Origin: a virus | Direction: 5' to 3' (one strand) | IMG/VR virus record: IMGVR_UViG_3300021197_000246 | Location: 1-52,399 of that record | DNA: 52,399 nucleotides | In this document: piece after piece, positions 26,284 to 33,678 of the stretch | How positions within the stretch are numbered: the stretch's first letter is position 1 | Layout of the letters: the number at the start of each line of letters is the position of its first letter | Notes under the pieces: generated by a model | Seen by the model: only the letters and a program-made list of their open reading frames with translations | Told to the model about the DNA's origin: nothing | Databases searched by the model: none | Translations under genes and position numbers: made by a program

Positions 26284-27741
26284 ATGAAGTTCAACTATAA
26301 AACAAAACCGTATGACCACCAGCACACTGCACTGACTAAGTCGCATGATGCTAGGAACTATGGCTATTTTATGGAGATGGGTTGTGGCAAATCGAAAGTC
26401 TTACTTGATAACATCGTCTGGCTTTATGAAAACAAAAAGATCGACACCGCAGTTATCGTGGCTCCGAAAGGCGTCTACCGAAATTGGCAGACTAGCGAGA
26501 TACCGACTCATCTACCAGAGGGCATTCCGCATGAGATTTATGTATGGAAAGCGAGTGCCAACAAAAAAGAAACAGAGCGCCTCCGAGATGCCATTAAGAA
26601 GCGTGGCGTCCTCCGCATATTTTTGGCGAATGTGGAGGGGTTTGCGACTGCGAAGCTGCCAAAGTATATGGAGGCATTCGTTGGAGACAGCACATTTCTT
26701 CTTGCGGTTGACGAGTCAACAACAATCAAGAATCCCAAAGCCAAGCGGACTAAAAGTCTGGTACGGCTCGGCACGACAGCGGCCTACAAGCGCATACTTA
26801 CAGGGTCACCTGTTACGAAGTCGCCGTTAGACTTGTACGCACAATGTGGATTCATGGACAAAAAGCTGCTGGGCCATGACTCTTACTACTCATTCCAAGG
26901 GCGGTACGCGATCACTCGCACACAGCGTATGGGCAGTCATTCATTTCAGCAGGTAGTGGGCTACAGAAATCTGGAGGAGCTATCGGATAAGCTGCGCACG
27001 TTCTCTTACCGTGTGACAAAGGAAGAAGCCCTAGACCTACCTGAGAAGATATATACCACTCGACAGGTGGGGCTGACTGATCAACAGCTAGACTACTATG
27101 CATCGATCAAGTCTGCGGCTATCGCCATCCTGGAGGATGGAGAGCTGGTCACAGCTCCGGCAGCTATGACTCAACTACTACGATTGCAGCAGGTTCTGTG
27201 TGGGCATGTGATGACAGACGATGGAGAGCTGGTTGAGGTTCCTACCAAGCGTCTGGCTGCGCTGGAGGAGTGCATCGATGAGATGGATGGCAAGGTTATC
27301 ATTTGGTCGAGGTTCAGGTACGACATCAAGAAGATCGAAGCTGCCCTGAAAAAGACCCACGGTCCGAGTTCCACGGTCAGTTATTTTGGGGACACCACTG
27401 ATGATGCAAGGCAGGAAGCGATCAAGTCTTTTCAGTTCGGGGACGCAAGGTTCTTTGTGGCTAACCCGCAGACCGCAGGATTTGGTTTGACTCTCACGGC
27501 AGCGACCAACGTGATCTACTATGCTAATGATTTTAACCTTGAGACTCGTGTTCAGTCTGAGGATCGTGCGCATCGTATTGGTCAGCATCACCCTGTCCTG
27601 TATGTGGATCTGATGACAAAGAACACGGTGGATGAACATATTGTGAAGACGTTGCAGTCAAAGATTGAGCTGTCTGCTCAGACTCTGGGTGAACAAGTGA
27701 AGAAATGGTTGGAACTAACCCCCCGCCGAAGTGACGGTTAG
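26284..27741 (+). CDS. SNF2-like SF2 DNA helicase
   Basis: I chose ATG 26284 with CGGAG upstream. The 485-residue protein has motif I EMGCGKSK (31-38), Ia VIVAPKGV, II LAVDEST (about 140-146), III LTGSP (172-176), then in the second RecA-like domain GFGLTLTAATNV and VI SEDRAHRIGQ (near 440), typical of SNF2-type helicases. It probably remodels DNA or displaces proteins in replication or recombination. Its 3' end overlaps, in antisense, the leftward PD-(D/E)XK nuclease gene by 209 bases. Confidence 0.9.
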   Translation: MKFNYKTKPYDHQHTALTKSHDARNYGYFMEMGCGKSKVLLDNIVWLYENKKIDTAVIVAPKGVYRNWQTSEIPTHLPEGIPHEIYVWKASANKKETERLRDAIKKRGVLRIFLANVEGFATAKLPKYMEAFVGDSTFLLAVDESTTIKNPKAKRTKSLVRLGTTAAYKRILTGSPVTKSPLDLYAQCGFMDKKLLGHDSYYSFQGRYAITRTQRMGSHSFQQVVGYRNLEELSDKLRTFSYRVTKEEALDLPEKIYTTRQVGLTDQQLDYYASIKSAAIAILEDGELVTAPAAMTQLLRLQQVLCGHVMTDDGELVEVPTKRLAALEECIDEMDGKVIIWSRFRYDIKKIEAALKKTHGPSSTVSYFGDTTDDARQEAIKSFQFGDARFFVANPQTAGFGLTLTAATNVIYYANDFNLETRVQSEDRAHRIGQHHPVLYVDLMTKNTVDEHIVKTLQSKIELSAQTLGEQVKKWLELTPRRSDG

Positions 27742-28096
27742 ATGCGCGTTGTTCGGCATAGTCGGAGGTGTGCTGGCTTCGTTTGCTCCGGTATCTACTT
27801 TCTAACTGATATGGGTACAGGACACATTCATGTGTTTCCATGTCAACATATAACAGGCGGACACCTAGCTTCTTTTGTTCGTCACCTAAAAGACGTGAGA
27901 TCACTGAGCCATTCTTTCGGCGTCCAGCTTTTTTCACGTCAAACAATAGCACCTTCCTAGTGGGGGTGATGGCTATCAGGTCAACCGGGCCTTGCTCCAA
28001 GAAAGGGGAGTAGACATAACAGTTTTGGGCGAACAGCCAGTTGGCAGCAATCAACTCGCATCGTTTACCGTCACTGTTTTTCTTTGCTGGTCTCAT
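27533..28096 (-). CDS. PD-(D/E)XK nuclease (Holliday resolvase-like), overlaps helicase end
   Basis: The first 95 residues form the domain: KRCELIAANWLFAQNCYVYS (E14), EQGPVDLIAITPTRKVLLF (D39) and DVKKAG (D53, K55), an Hjc-like or homing-type PD-(D/E)XK pattern. From about residue 118 the frame lies antisense to the helicase gene. This tail is low-complexity and Ser/His-rich and may be non-functional extension. Such nucleases resolve recombination intermediates. Being opposite to the surrounding genes, it may be a later insertion or a separately regulated gene. Confidence 0.7.
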   Translation of the reverse strand: MRPAKKNSDGKRCELIAANWLFAQNCYVYSPFLEQGPVDLIAITPTRKVLLFDVKKAGRRKNGSVISRLLGDEQKKLGVRLLYVDMETHECVLYPYQLESRYRSKRSQHTSDYAEQRASNRHFGGGLVPTISSLVHPESEQTAQSLTATSSQYVHPPCSLSSDPHTGQGDADQYDAHDPQTEHESQG

Positions 28097-28103
28097 TTGG
28101 TTA

Positions 28104-28133
28104 TTGACCTCTGGCTAAAACATAAGATAGTAT
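28104..28133 (+). promoter_or_regulatory. Sigma70-like promoter before RHH gene
   Basis: TTGACC (28104-28109), an 18-base spacer and TAGTAT (28128-28133). It would start the replication operon's first transcript. The divergent nuclease start lies just upstream at 28096, so both may be controlled here, perhaps by the RHH protein itself. Confidence 0.55.
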
Positions 28134-28165
28134 ACGTTAGCTGAACAGGGAATAGGAGTAAAGGT

Positions 28166-28309
28166 GTGGATACAAGTAAGTGGAAGTCTATCGCTGTGTC
28201 GATAGATATATACAGAACATTGCGCGAACTTGCAGACAAGAACGACAGGTCTGTCAGTAAGCAGGTTGCGCATATGGTCAAGGCTGCGACTGAAAAGAAA
28301 GCTGCCTGA
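28166..28309 (+). CDS. Ribbon-helix-helix (Arc/CopG-like) DNA-binding protein, 47 aa
   Basis: GTG 28166 follows AGGAG by seven bases. MDTSKWKSIAVSIDIYRTLR then ELADKNDRSVSKQVAHMVKA. The short strand KSIAVSID and two helices (YRTLRELADKN, SVSKQVAHMVKAAT) are the RHH fold that binds DNA as a dimer. A likely transcription regulator of the replication operon or the divergent nuclease gene. It ends just before a structured RNA leader. Confidence 0.75.
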   Translation: MDTSKWKSIAVSIDIYRTLRELADKNDRSVSKQVAHMVKAATEKKAA

Positions 28310-28317
28310 CCAAGATT

Positions 28318-28414
28318 ACGGTGTACATTTCGGGGTTGCAGTACACCGTTGGAATATGTATAACCCCGTCTCCGTTCGGTCAGGTTGACCGGGCGGACCT
28401 AAAGCCGAAGGGCT
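28318..28414 (+). ncRNA. Structured leader with long-range pseudoknot
   Basis: Stem 1: ACGGTGTAC (28318-28326) with GTACACCGT (28341-28349). Its loop sequence CGGGGTT (28331-28337) pairs with AACCCCG (28362-28368), a 7-bp pseudoknot. Then CGGTCA/TGACCG (28377-28391) inside TCCG/CGGA (28371-28397), and AGCC/GGCT around GAAG (28403-28414). It ends 17 bases before AGGAG of the next gene. No known class fits surely; pistol-ribozyme-like topology is superficially similar. Possible riboswitch, ribozyme or translational operator. Confidence 0.6.
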
Positions 28415-28441
28415 AAAACTTTGTACTAAAAGGAGAGTGCG

Positions 28442-29008
28442 ATGAGCGATGTGTTTTCGCTGTTTGAAGAAGAGGCAGTCAACGCCGATAAGTTTGACAC
28501 AATTGGGAAGGAGGGCGCTTCGGAGCTTTCCAACCTTATCCGTCGATCTATCCAGATCGATCAGGAGATCAAGGATGCAGAACAGCATCTCAAGGATCTC
28601 AAGTTCAAGAAAAGAAAAGTGAACGAAGAAGATATCCCTATGCTCATGGAAGAGATGGGCATGGATAGGGTTGACGTGGATGGTAACAAGGTTACTCTCC
28701 GCCAGTTCGTTCATGCCCGTATCACCGAGGACAAACGCGATGAGGCTTTTGGTTTCTTGCGGTCTATCGGTGAGGCCGACATCATCAAGAATGACGTGAC
28801 AGTATCCTTCTCTGCTGGGCAAGACAACCAAGCGGGTGCCGTGGTCGATGACCTGCGCAACCAAGGGTTGGAACCAGCGCAGAAGACACACATTCATCCT
28901 ATGACGTTGAAGTCTTGGGTAAAGAACCGCATAGAAAGCGGTCAGGAAATAGACTTCGATACCTTCGGAGTATTTGTCGGCACAGAAGCCAAGATCACAA
29001 GGAGCTAG
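28442..29008 (+). CDS. Conserved hypothetical replication-operon protein, 188 aa
   Basis: It starts MSDVFSLFEEEAVNADKFDT after AAGGAG. A coiled coil (RRSIQIDQEIKDAEQHLKDL and KFKKRKVNEEDIP) precedes a mixed domain with DRVDVDGNKVTLRQFVHARI, SFSAGQDNQAGAVVDDLRNQ and a final THIHPMTLKSWVKNRIESGQ. The last segment recalls a conserved phage block near SSB or recombination genes, possibly a nuclease-inhibitor or SSB-associated protein. No certain family. It is preceded by the structured RNA and followed by a winged-helix gene. Confidence 0.55.
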   Translation: MSDVFSLFEEEAVNADKFDTIGKEGASELSNLIRRSIQIDQEIKDAEQHLKDLKFKKRKVNEEDIPMLMEEMGMDRVDVDGNKVTLRQFVHARITEDKRDEAFGFLRSIGEADIIKNDVTVSFSAGQDNQAGAVVDDLRNQGLEPAQKTHIHPMTLKSWVKNRIESGQEIDFDTFGVFVGTEAKITRS

Positions 29009-29010
29009 TT

Positions 29011-29325
29011 ATGGAAGATGTAAGAACTCTTTTCAGAGCAGACGCGCCTGACACGAGCATTGAGGCTGCATGCAGTATAGATCCGTCAAAGTTAGAGGGG
29101 CTTGTCTTACGAGCGATCATGGCATCCCCAAACGGGTGTATTTCCGACGATGTTCGTAGGTATTGTAAGGAAAAATTTAATATCAGGTCTTACTCCTCAG
29201 TGACGGCTAGGTACTCCTCGCTGGCGAGAAAAGGCCTGATTCAATACACAGGTGAAAGAAGGCCCGGTGAAAGCGGAAGAGGACAACGGGTAATGAAAGT
29301 AAACATGGAGCAAAAAAATGGCTGA
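29011..29325 (+). CDS. Winged-helix protein, 104 aa
   Basis: I chose ATG 29011 with AAGGAG upstream. It starts MEDVRTLFRADAPDTSIEAA. LEGLVLRAIMASPNGCISDD, VRRYCKEKFNIRSYSSVTAR and YSSLARKGLIQYTGERRPGE form a winged helix-turn-helix (recognition part SYSSVTARYSSLARKG). It may regulate the operon or assist replication initiation. It overlaps the SSB-like gene by 8 bases. Confidence 0.65.
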   Translation: MEDVRTLFRADAPDTSIEAACSIDPSKLEGLVLRAIMASPNGCISDDVRRYCKEKFNIRSYSSVTARYSSLARKGLIQYTGERRPGESGRGQRVMKVNMEQKNG

Positions 29326-30118
29326 TACAGCAGTAGTAGAAAAGAAAGAAAACCTTCCCTCAACTATCATGGCTGACATGGCTCAGTTCGCTGGTGAGGG
29401 GATGGATAGCATCACCGCAGATGATATGCAGATCCCGTTCTTGCGGGTGCTGCAAGCTCTGTCGCCAGAGATCCAGAAGAACGACCCCAAGTTTATCAAG
29501 GGCGCATCGGCTGGTGACCTAGTCAACACCGTTACTGGTGAGACTTGGGATGGAGACGAGGGTGTCGTGGTCATACCTTGCGGGTACACCCTCAAGTATC
29601 TTGAGTTTGGTTTGCGTGACTCAGGTGGTGGCTTTCAGGGTGAAATCCCTGCCAACCATCCCGACCTTGCCAACACTACCCGCGAGGGTAATGCGGAGAT
29701 GCTACCAAGTGGCAATGAGTTGGTCCGTTCAGCCCAGCATCTTGTGATGATTGTGGACACCAAGACAGGTGCTACACAGCAAGCGATCTGTGACATGAAG
29801 AAGACCCAGCTCAAAGTCTCACGCCGCTGGAATACTCAGATGCGTATGGTTCAGTATGACGGTCCTAATGGTCTGTTTAACCCACCTATGTGGGGCACTG
29901 CGTGGCGTCTTACAGTGGTCTCAGAGAGCAACGACAGGGGTACATGGTACAACTATGCTATCGCCCGTGTAGAGCCATCCGAGGTGCCAGATGCAGCATT
30001 CATGGCTGCGCGTTCCTTCTTCCAGTCGTTCAAGTCAGGTGAGGTACAGACCTCCGCTGGCACGAGTGATGAGATGACTAAGAAGCAGGATAACGGCGGA
30101 GACGATATCCCATTCTAG
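29318..30118 (+). CDS. Single-stranded DNA-binding protein candidate (SSB-tip)
   Basis: The 266-residue protein starts MADTAVVEKKENLPSTIMAD and ends with EMTKKQDNGGDDIPF, the acidic DDIPF tip that in bacterial SSBs recruits partner proteins. The body is a beta-rich domain (EGVVVIPCGYTLKYLEFGLR, QLKVSRRWNTQMRMVQYDGP), with a helix at the end. The tip is strong evidence; the core does not match classical OB-fold motifs that I recognise. It is encoded before the primase, with replication genes, as expected for an SSB. Confidence 0.7.
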   Translation: MADTAVVEKKENLPSTIMADMAQFAGEGMDSITADDMQIPFLRVLQALSPEIQKNDPKFIKGASAGDLVNTVTGETWDGDEGVVVIPCGYTLKYLEFGLRDSGGGFQGEIPANHPDLANTTREGNAEMLPSGNELVRSAQHLVMIVDTKTGATQQAICDMKKTQLKVSRRWNTQMRMVQYDGPNGLFNPPMWGTAWRLTVVSESNDRGTWYNYAIARVEPSEVPDAAFMAARSFFQSFKSGEVQTSAGTSDEMTKKQDNGGDDIPF

Positions 30119-30127
30119 GTGCGGAGA

Positions 30128-30311
30128 TTGGTGTGTGCATTTGCCTCTTTAGGTTAAAGCACACCAAAGGGGAAATGATGTCGGCGAATGTACATAGAAA
30201 TTTGCCTTCCATTTCCCCGCAAAATTGACGTGTCAGTAGGCCTGAAGAAGGACAAAAGCACGTCATAGGGCGACAGAGTTGTGGAGAGTGGTAGCTCCGC
30301 TCCTGTCGCCC
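30128..30311 (+). ncRNA. Four consecutive hairpins between SSB and primase genes
   Basis: The gap holds: TTGGTGTG/CACACCAA (30128-30167, with inner CTTTA/TAAAG); GGGGAAATG/CATTTCCCC (30169-30218, with inner GGCGAAT/ATTTGCC); TGACGTG/CACGTCA (30226-30265); and GGGCGACAG/CTGTCGCCC (30268-30311, with inner GGAG/CTCC). Stems are 7-9 bp and perfect. No T-tract follows, so they are not simple terminators. Possible regulatory RNA, RNase-processing sites, or a DNA structure such as a single-strand initiation origin. Confidence 0.65.
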
Positions 30312-30344
30312 GATTATACCTCTCAAATCAACAAGGGGTAGGCT

Positions 30345-31874
30345 ATGACCTATGATGAAAAGTTCATGGCGGCGTTTGATGGTTTTAGCGGCGCACATGG
30401 ACAGACACAAATATCAGAAGAGAGACGCGCTGGTAAGCAGAAAGCGAACTCTCGTATCGTCAGACAACCACTGACGCTTGATCTCGTTAAGTCTCATCTC
30501 GGCGGTGCCCGAGGCGTGGGATCTATACCTATCAAGGAAAACAACAAGTGCTTGTTTGGTGCGCTTGACATTGACCAGTATCCTCTTGACCTCGCTGCGA
30601 TAGATCGCAGGCTGCGGGAGAGTGAGATACCGTGCATCGTTTGCCGATCAAAGTCAGGCGGTGCGCATATATTCTTTTTCTTTACCGAAGAGATAAGTGC
30701 CGGAGAATTTCGTGACAAGGCCGGCGAGATCTCTGCGTTTCTTGGGTATGGTGGGTGCGAAATATTTCCCAAGCAAGAGCAGATTCTCGTCGAGCGTGGA
30801 GATGTTGGTAACTTCATCAACCTGCCGTACTTTGACCACGAGCAGACCACTAGGTATGCGGTCAAGGAAGATGGTCAGGATGCTACGCTGGAGGAATTTG
30901 TTGAGTTAGTTGAGAAGCGCAAGTGTACACCCAAAGAATTTGTGAACACTAAACTTGGCAACAGCATTGATGAGTTCAACGAGTACCCCCCATGCATACA
31001 GGGTATGTTCTCTGATGGTGTGCCAGAGGGTACAAGAAACACTGTGATGTTTGCGGCCTGTGTGGCTTGCAAAAAAGAGCAGCCCGAAAGCTGGAAATCT
31101 AGGCTGGAGGAGATCAACACAAAGTATGTGCAGCCTTCTTTGCCTGCGTCAGAGATCGTCACCATACAGCAGCAGCACGAGAAGAAAGAGTACGGCTACC
31201 CCTGCCAGCAGGAGCCGCTGAAGTCTCGCTGCAACAAATCATTGTGCAAGACAAGGAAGCATGGGGTTGGGGGCAACAGGGCAAGCGCAGACATCACAGG
31301 GCTGTGCGTGGTTAAGTCCGAGCCACCTGTCTGGTTCTGTGATGTTGATGGTAGCCGCGTCGAGTTGACCACTGAAGAGCTACAGACTCCACAAAAGTTT
31401 CAGAAGGCTTGCATGGAACAGGTCAGGATTATGCCACCACTTTTGAAGATGGCAGACTGGCAAGACCTAGTTTCGATGATGATGGAGGACATGAGCGAGA
31501 TAGATGTGCCAGAGGAACTGACCTATAAGGGACAGTTTGTTGATTATCTGGAAGAATTCTGTGTCGGTAGAGTTCAAGCTGCAAGCCCAGAGGAGCTATC
31601 TCTTGGTAAGCCGTGGACAGATGAAGGCATCACATATTTTAGGATTGAGGCTTTAATTAAATATCTGCGGAACCACCGCTTTGACAGCTATAGTCGTGGG
31701 CAAATACAGGAACGTCTGAAAGAGATGAACCCTGATGGTAAGGCTAATGGCTTAAAGAGATTTAAGGACTCAAAAGGTGAGTGGAAAAACATACGAGTTT
31801 GGCATGTGCCAGAGTTCAGTTCTCAGGTTGAAGTGCCGTCGGTAGAGGTTAAAGAAGCGGAGGTGCCGTTCTAA
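30345..31874 (+). CDS. Archaeo-eukaryotic-type DNA primase (AEP)
   Basis: The 509-residue protein carries the AEP active site: FGALDIDQYP (D75, D77), then CRSKSGGAHIFFFF (104-108 SGGAH), and CEIFPKQ (138-144). A later PCIQGMFSDGVPEGTRNTVM resembles PriCT-like domains, and a Cys cluster (YPCQQEPLKSRCNKSLCKTRK) may bind zinc or iron-sulfur. It makes primers for phage replication and may also have polymerase activity. It ends with VEVKEAEVPF, which resembles the SSB tip. The start follows AAGGGGTAGGCT and the hairpin-rich leader. Confidence 0.8.
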   Translation: MTYDEKFMAAFDGFSGAHGQTQISEERRAGKQKANSRIVRQPLTLDLVKSHLGGARGVGSIPIKENNKCLFGALDIDQYPLDLAAIDRRLRESEIPCIVCRSKSGGAHIFFFFTEEISAGEFRDKAGEISAFLGYGGCEIFPKQEQILVERGDVGNFINLPYFDHEQTTRYAVKEDGQDATLEEFVELVEKRKCTPKEFVNTKLGNSIDEFNEYPPCIQGMFSDGVPEGTRNTVMFAACVACKKEQPESWKSRLEEINTKYVQPSLPASEIVTIQQQHEKKEYGYPCQQEPLKSRCNKSLCKTRKHGVGGNRASADITGLCVVKSEPPVWFCDVDGSRVELTTEELQTPQKFQKACMEQVRIMPPLLKMADWQDLVSMMMEDMSEIDVPEELTYKGQFVDYLEEFCVGRVQAASPEELSLGKPWTDEGITYFRIEALIKYLRNHRFDSYSRGQIQERLKEMNPDGKANGLKRFKDSKGEWKNIRVWHVPEFSSQVEVPSVEVKEAEVPF

Positions 31875-33397
31875 TGGAAACAACTATCTTTGGCCCACCT
31901 GGCACAGGAAAGACAACCACGCTGCTGAACATTGTTGATGATGCATTGCAGGGCGGCATGAACCCAAGCCGCATAGGTTTTGTTTCGTTCAGTAAGAAGG
32001 CTGCAACGGAAGCAAAAGAAAGAGCATTACAGAAGTTTGGAATCGACCCAAAGTACCTAACGCATTTCAGGACTTTACATTCTATGGCGTTCCAATATCT
32101 CGGCCTTAGATCACAGGACGTGATGAAGGGCGCTGACTACACTGAGCTTTCTACTCTGGTGGGACTCCCGTTCTCGTCTCATGCATCTCTTACAATGGAC
32201 GACGGGCTACTGTTCAAAGCAGGGAGGGGTGGGGATGCGTATCTGAATCTTATCAACCTAGCTAGGGCAAGGCAGGTCAGTGTTGAGACACAGTATCATC
32301 AGTTAAACGACTGGCGGATTCAGTTGCGTCAACTCAGAGTCATAGACGGTGCGCTTACAGCTTATAAAAGTGCAAAGGGCAAGATGGATTTCGTGGACAT
32401 GATTGAGCAGTTTGTTGAAGGCGGGGAGGGTCCGCATTTCGATCTGCTGATCGTTGATGAGGCACAGGACTTGGTTCCGTTGCAGTGGCGCATGGTGAAA
32501 GACATTCTAGTTCCGAGGTCCGAGCGCACATATTATGCGGGCGATGATGACCAGTGTATCTATTCTTGGATGGGCGTTGACGTTCAAGATTTTATGAAGT
32601 CCTGTGATGACGTGAGAGTATTGAGTAAGTCATACAGGCTTCCCGCACCAGTGTATAACGTCGCGCAAAACATCGTAAAACGAGTGGGCTTGCGGCAAGA
32701 AAAACACTGGTCACCCAATGATCACGATGGATCAGTCAATTGGCACTATGATATACTGGACGTAGACATCCGGTCTGGTGAGTGGTTGATTCTTGGTAGA
32801 ACAAACAACATCGTCAACAGAGTTGGCACCATGCTCAAAGAGCAAGGCTTCGTGTTCTGGCGCGAAGGCCGAGGTAAAAACGGATGGTCTGTATCCCCTA
32901 ACACTTTAGAAGCACTGGAGGTATGGTTACGGCTATGCAGAGGAGAGACGTTTTCATCCGAGGAACTAAAACAATTTGGCAAGTTTATGAGGAAGGAAGC
33001 TATAACCCTGGCTGGGAAGCGACGTTTGAACAATTTAGACCCCGAAGAAACCTACACTCTCGACGACATTATAGAGAAGTGCAGCTTACTCGTTACACGA
33101 GAGACACACTGGTCGCAGGTGATCAAGGTGTCGGACAGGGAGGTGACATACATCACCTCAGTTCGCCGGAGTGGGGAGAAGATTCTGGGGAACTCCAAGC
33201 CGAGGATTCGTCTATCGACGATTCATGCCGCGAAAGGTGGGGAGTCGGATAATGTAATCCTTCTCACCGAGACCAACACAGCCTGCGAAAAAAGCCTCGA
33301 CCAAGATGGCGAAGCCCGTTGCTTTTATGTGGGAGCAACGAGGGCCAAGAAAAACTTACACATAGTTGAATCAGGGAATCCGAGGTACAAGATATGA
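31874..33397 (+). CDS. UvrD/Rep-type SF1 helicase
   Basis: The 507-residue protein starts METTIFGPPGTGKTTTLLNI (motif I 7-15). Motif II LIVDEAQD with LVPLQWRMV, GDDDQCIYSWMG (III), VLSKSYRLPAPVYNV (IV) and IRLSTIHAAKGGESDNVILL (V), VGATRAKKNLHIV (VI) follow. It unwinds duplex DNA 3' to 5' during replication. TAATG coupling joins it to the primase. The next gene overlaps its stop by four bases. Confidence 0.9.
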   Translation: METTIFGPPGTGKTTTLLNIVDDALQGGMNPSRIGFVSFSKKAATEAKERALQKFGIDPKYLTHFRTLHSMAFQYLGLRSQDVMKGADYTELSTLVGLPFSSHASLTMDDGLLFKAGRGGDAYLNLINLARARQVSVETQYHQLNDWRIQLRQLRVIDGALTAYKSAKGKMDFVDMIEQFVEGGEGPHFDLLIVDEAQDLVPLQWRMVKDILVPRSERTYYAGDDDQCIYSWMGVDVQDFMKSCDDVRVLSKSYRLPAPVYNVAQNIVKRVGLRQEKHWSPNDHDGSVNWHYDILDVDIRSGEWLILGRTNNIVNRVGTMLKEQGFVFWREGRGKNGWSVSPNTLEALEVWLRLCRGETFSSEELKQFGKFMRKEAITLAGKRRLNNLDPEETYTLDDIIEKCSLLVTRETHWSQVIKVSDREVTYITSVRRSGEKILGNSKPRIRLSTIHAAKGGESDNVILLTETNTACEKSLDQDGEARCFYVGATRAKKNLHIVESGNPRYKI

Positions 33398-33678
33398 AAA
33401 CGAGAGAAGACTTCCTCAAGGAAGCAGAGTCACTGATCAACGGTCCGAGGGCCAAGGAATATGGTCCTGCAAAGCTGAACCACCAGCGTATCGCAGACAT
33501 ATGGACGATTCTGCTACGGGGTAAACTATCGTCCGAAATTACACCGGAAGAGGTGGTGGCCTGTATGGTGGGATTGAAGCTGGCAAGACTGGCAGAGGAC
33601 ATTAGCAAGGATGATTCATGGGTAGACATCATTGGGTACGCAGCGTTGGGCGGGGAGATCATCAACGATGAAAGCTGA
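33394..33678 (+). CDS. DUF6378-like protein, 94 aa
   Basis: It starts MKTREDFLKEAESLINGPRA and contains KEYGPAKLNHQRIADIWTIL, then MVGLKLARLAEDISKDDSWV and DIIGYAALGGEI. RxKEYGxxxxNHxxIAxxW, KLARL and DSWVDIxGYA are the signature of DUF6378 phage proteins, whose arrangement resembles MazG-like nucleotide pyrophosphohydrolases. A role in cleansing the nucleotide pool is possible. Overlaps both neighbours. Confidence 0.7.
   Translation: MKTREDFLKEAESLINGPRAKEYGPAKLNHQRIADIWTILLRGKLSSEITPEEVVACMVGLKLARLAEDISKDDSWVDIIGYAALGGEIINDES

Noticed and set aside
30226-30265. CTGAAGA within the third hairpin of the SSB-primase gap, as in a hammerhead core.
   Set aside because: No GAAA core element and no cleavage triplet in the right place next to the stem.
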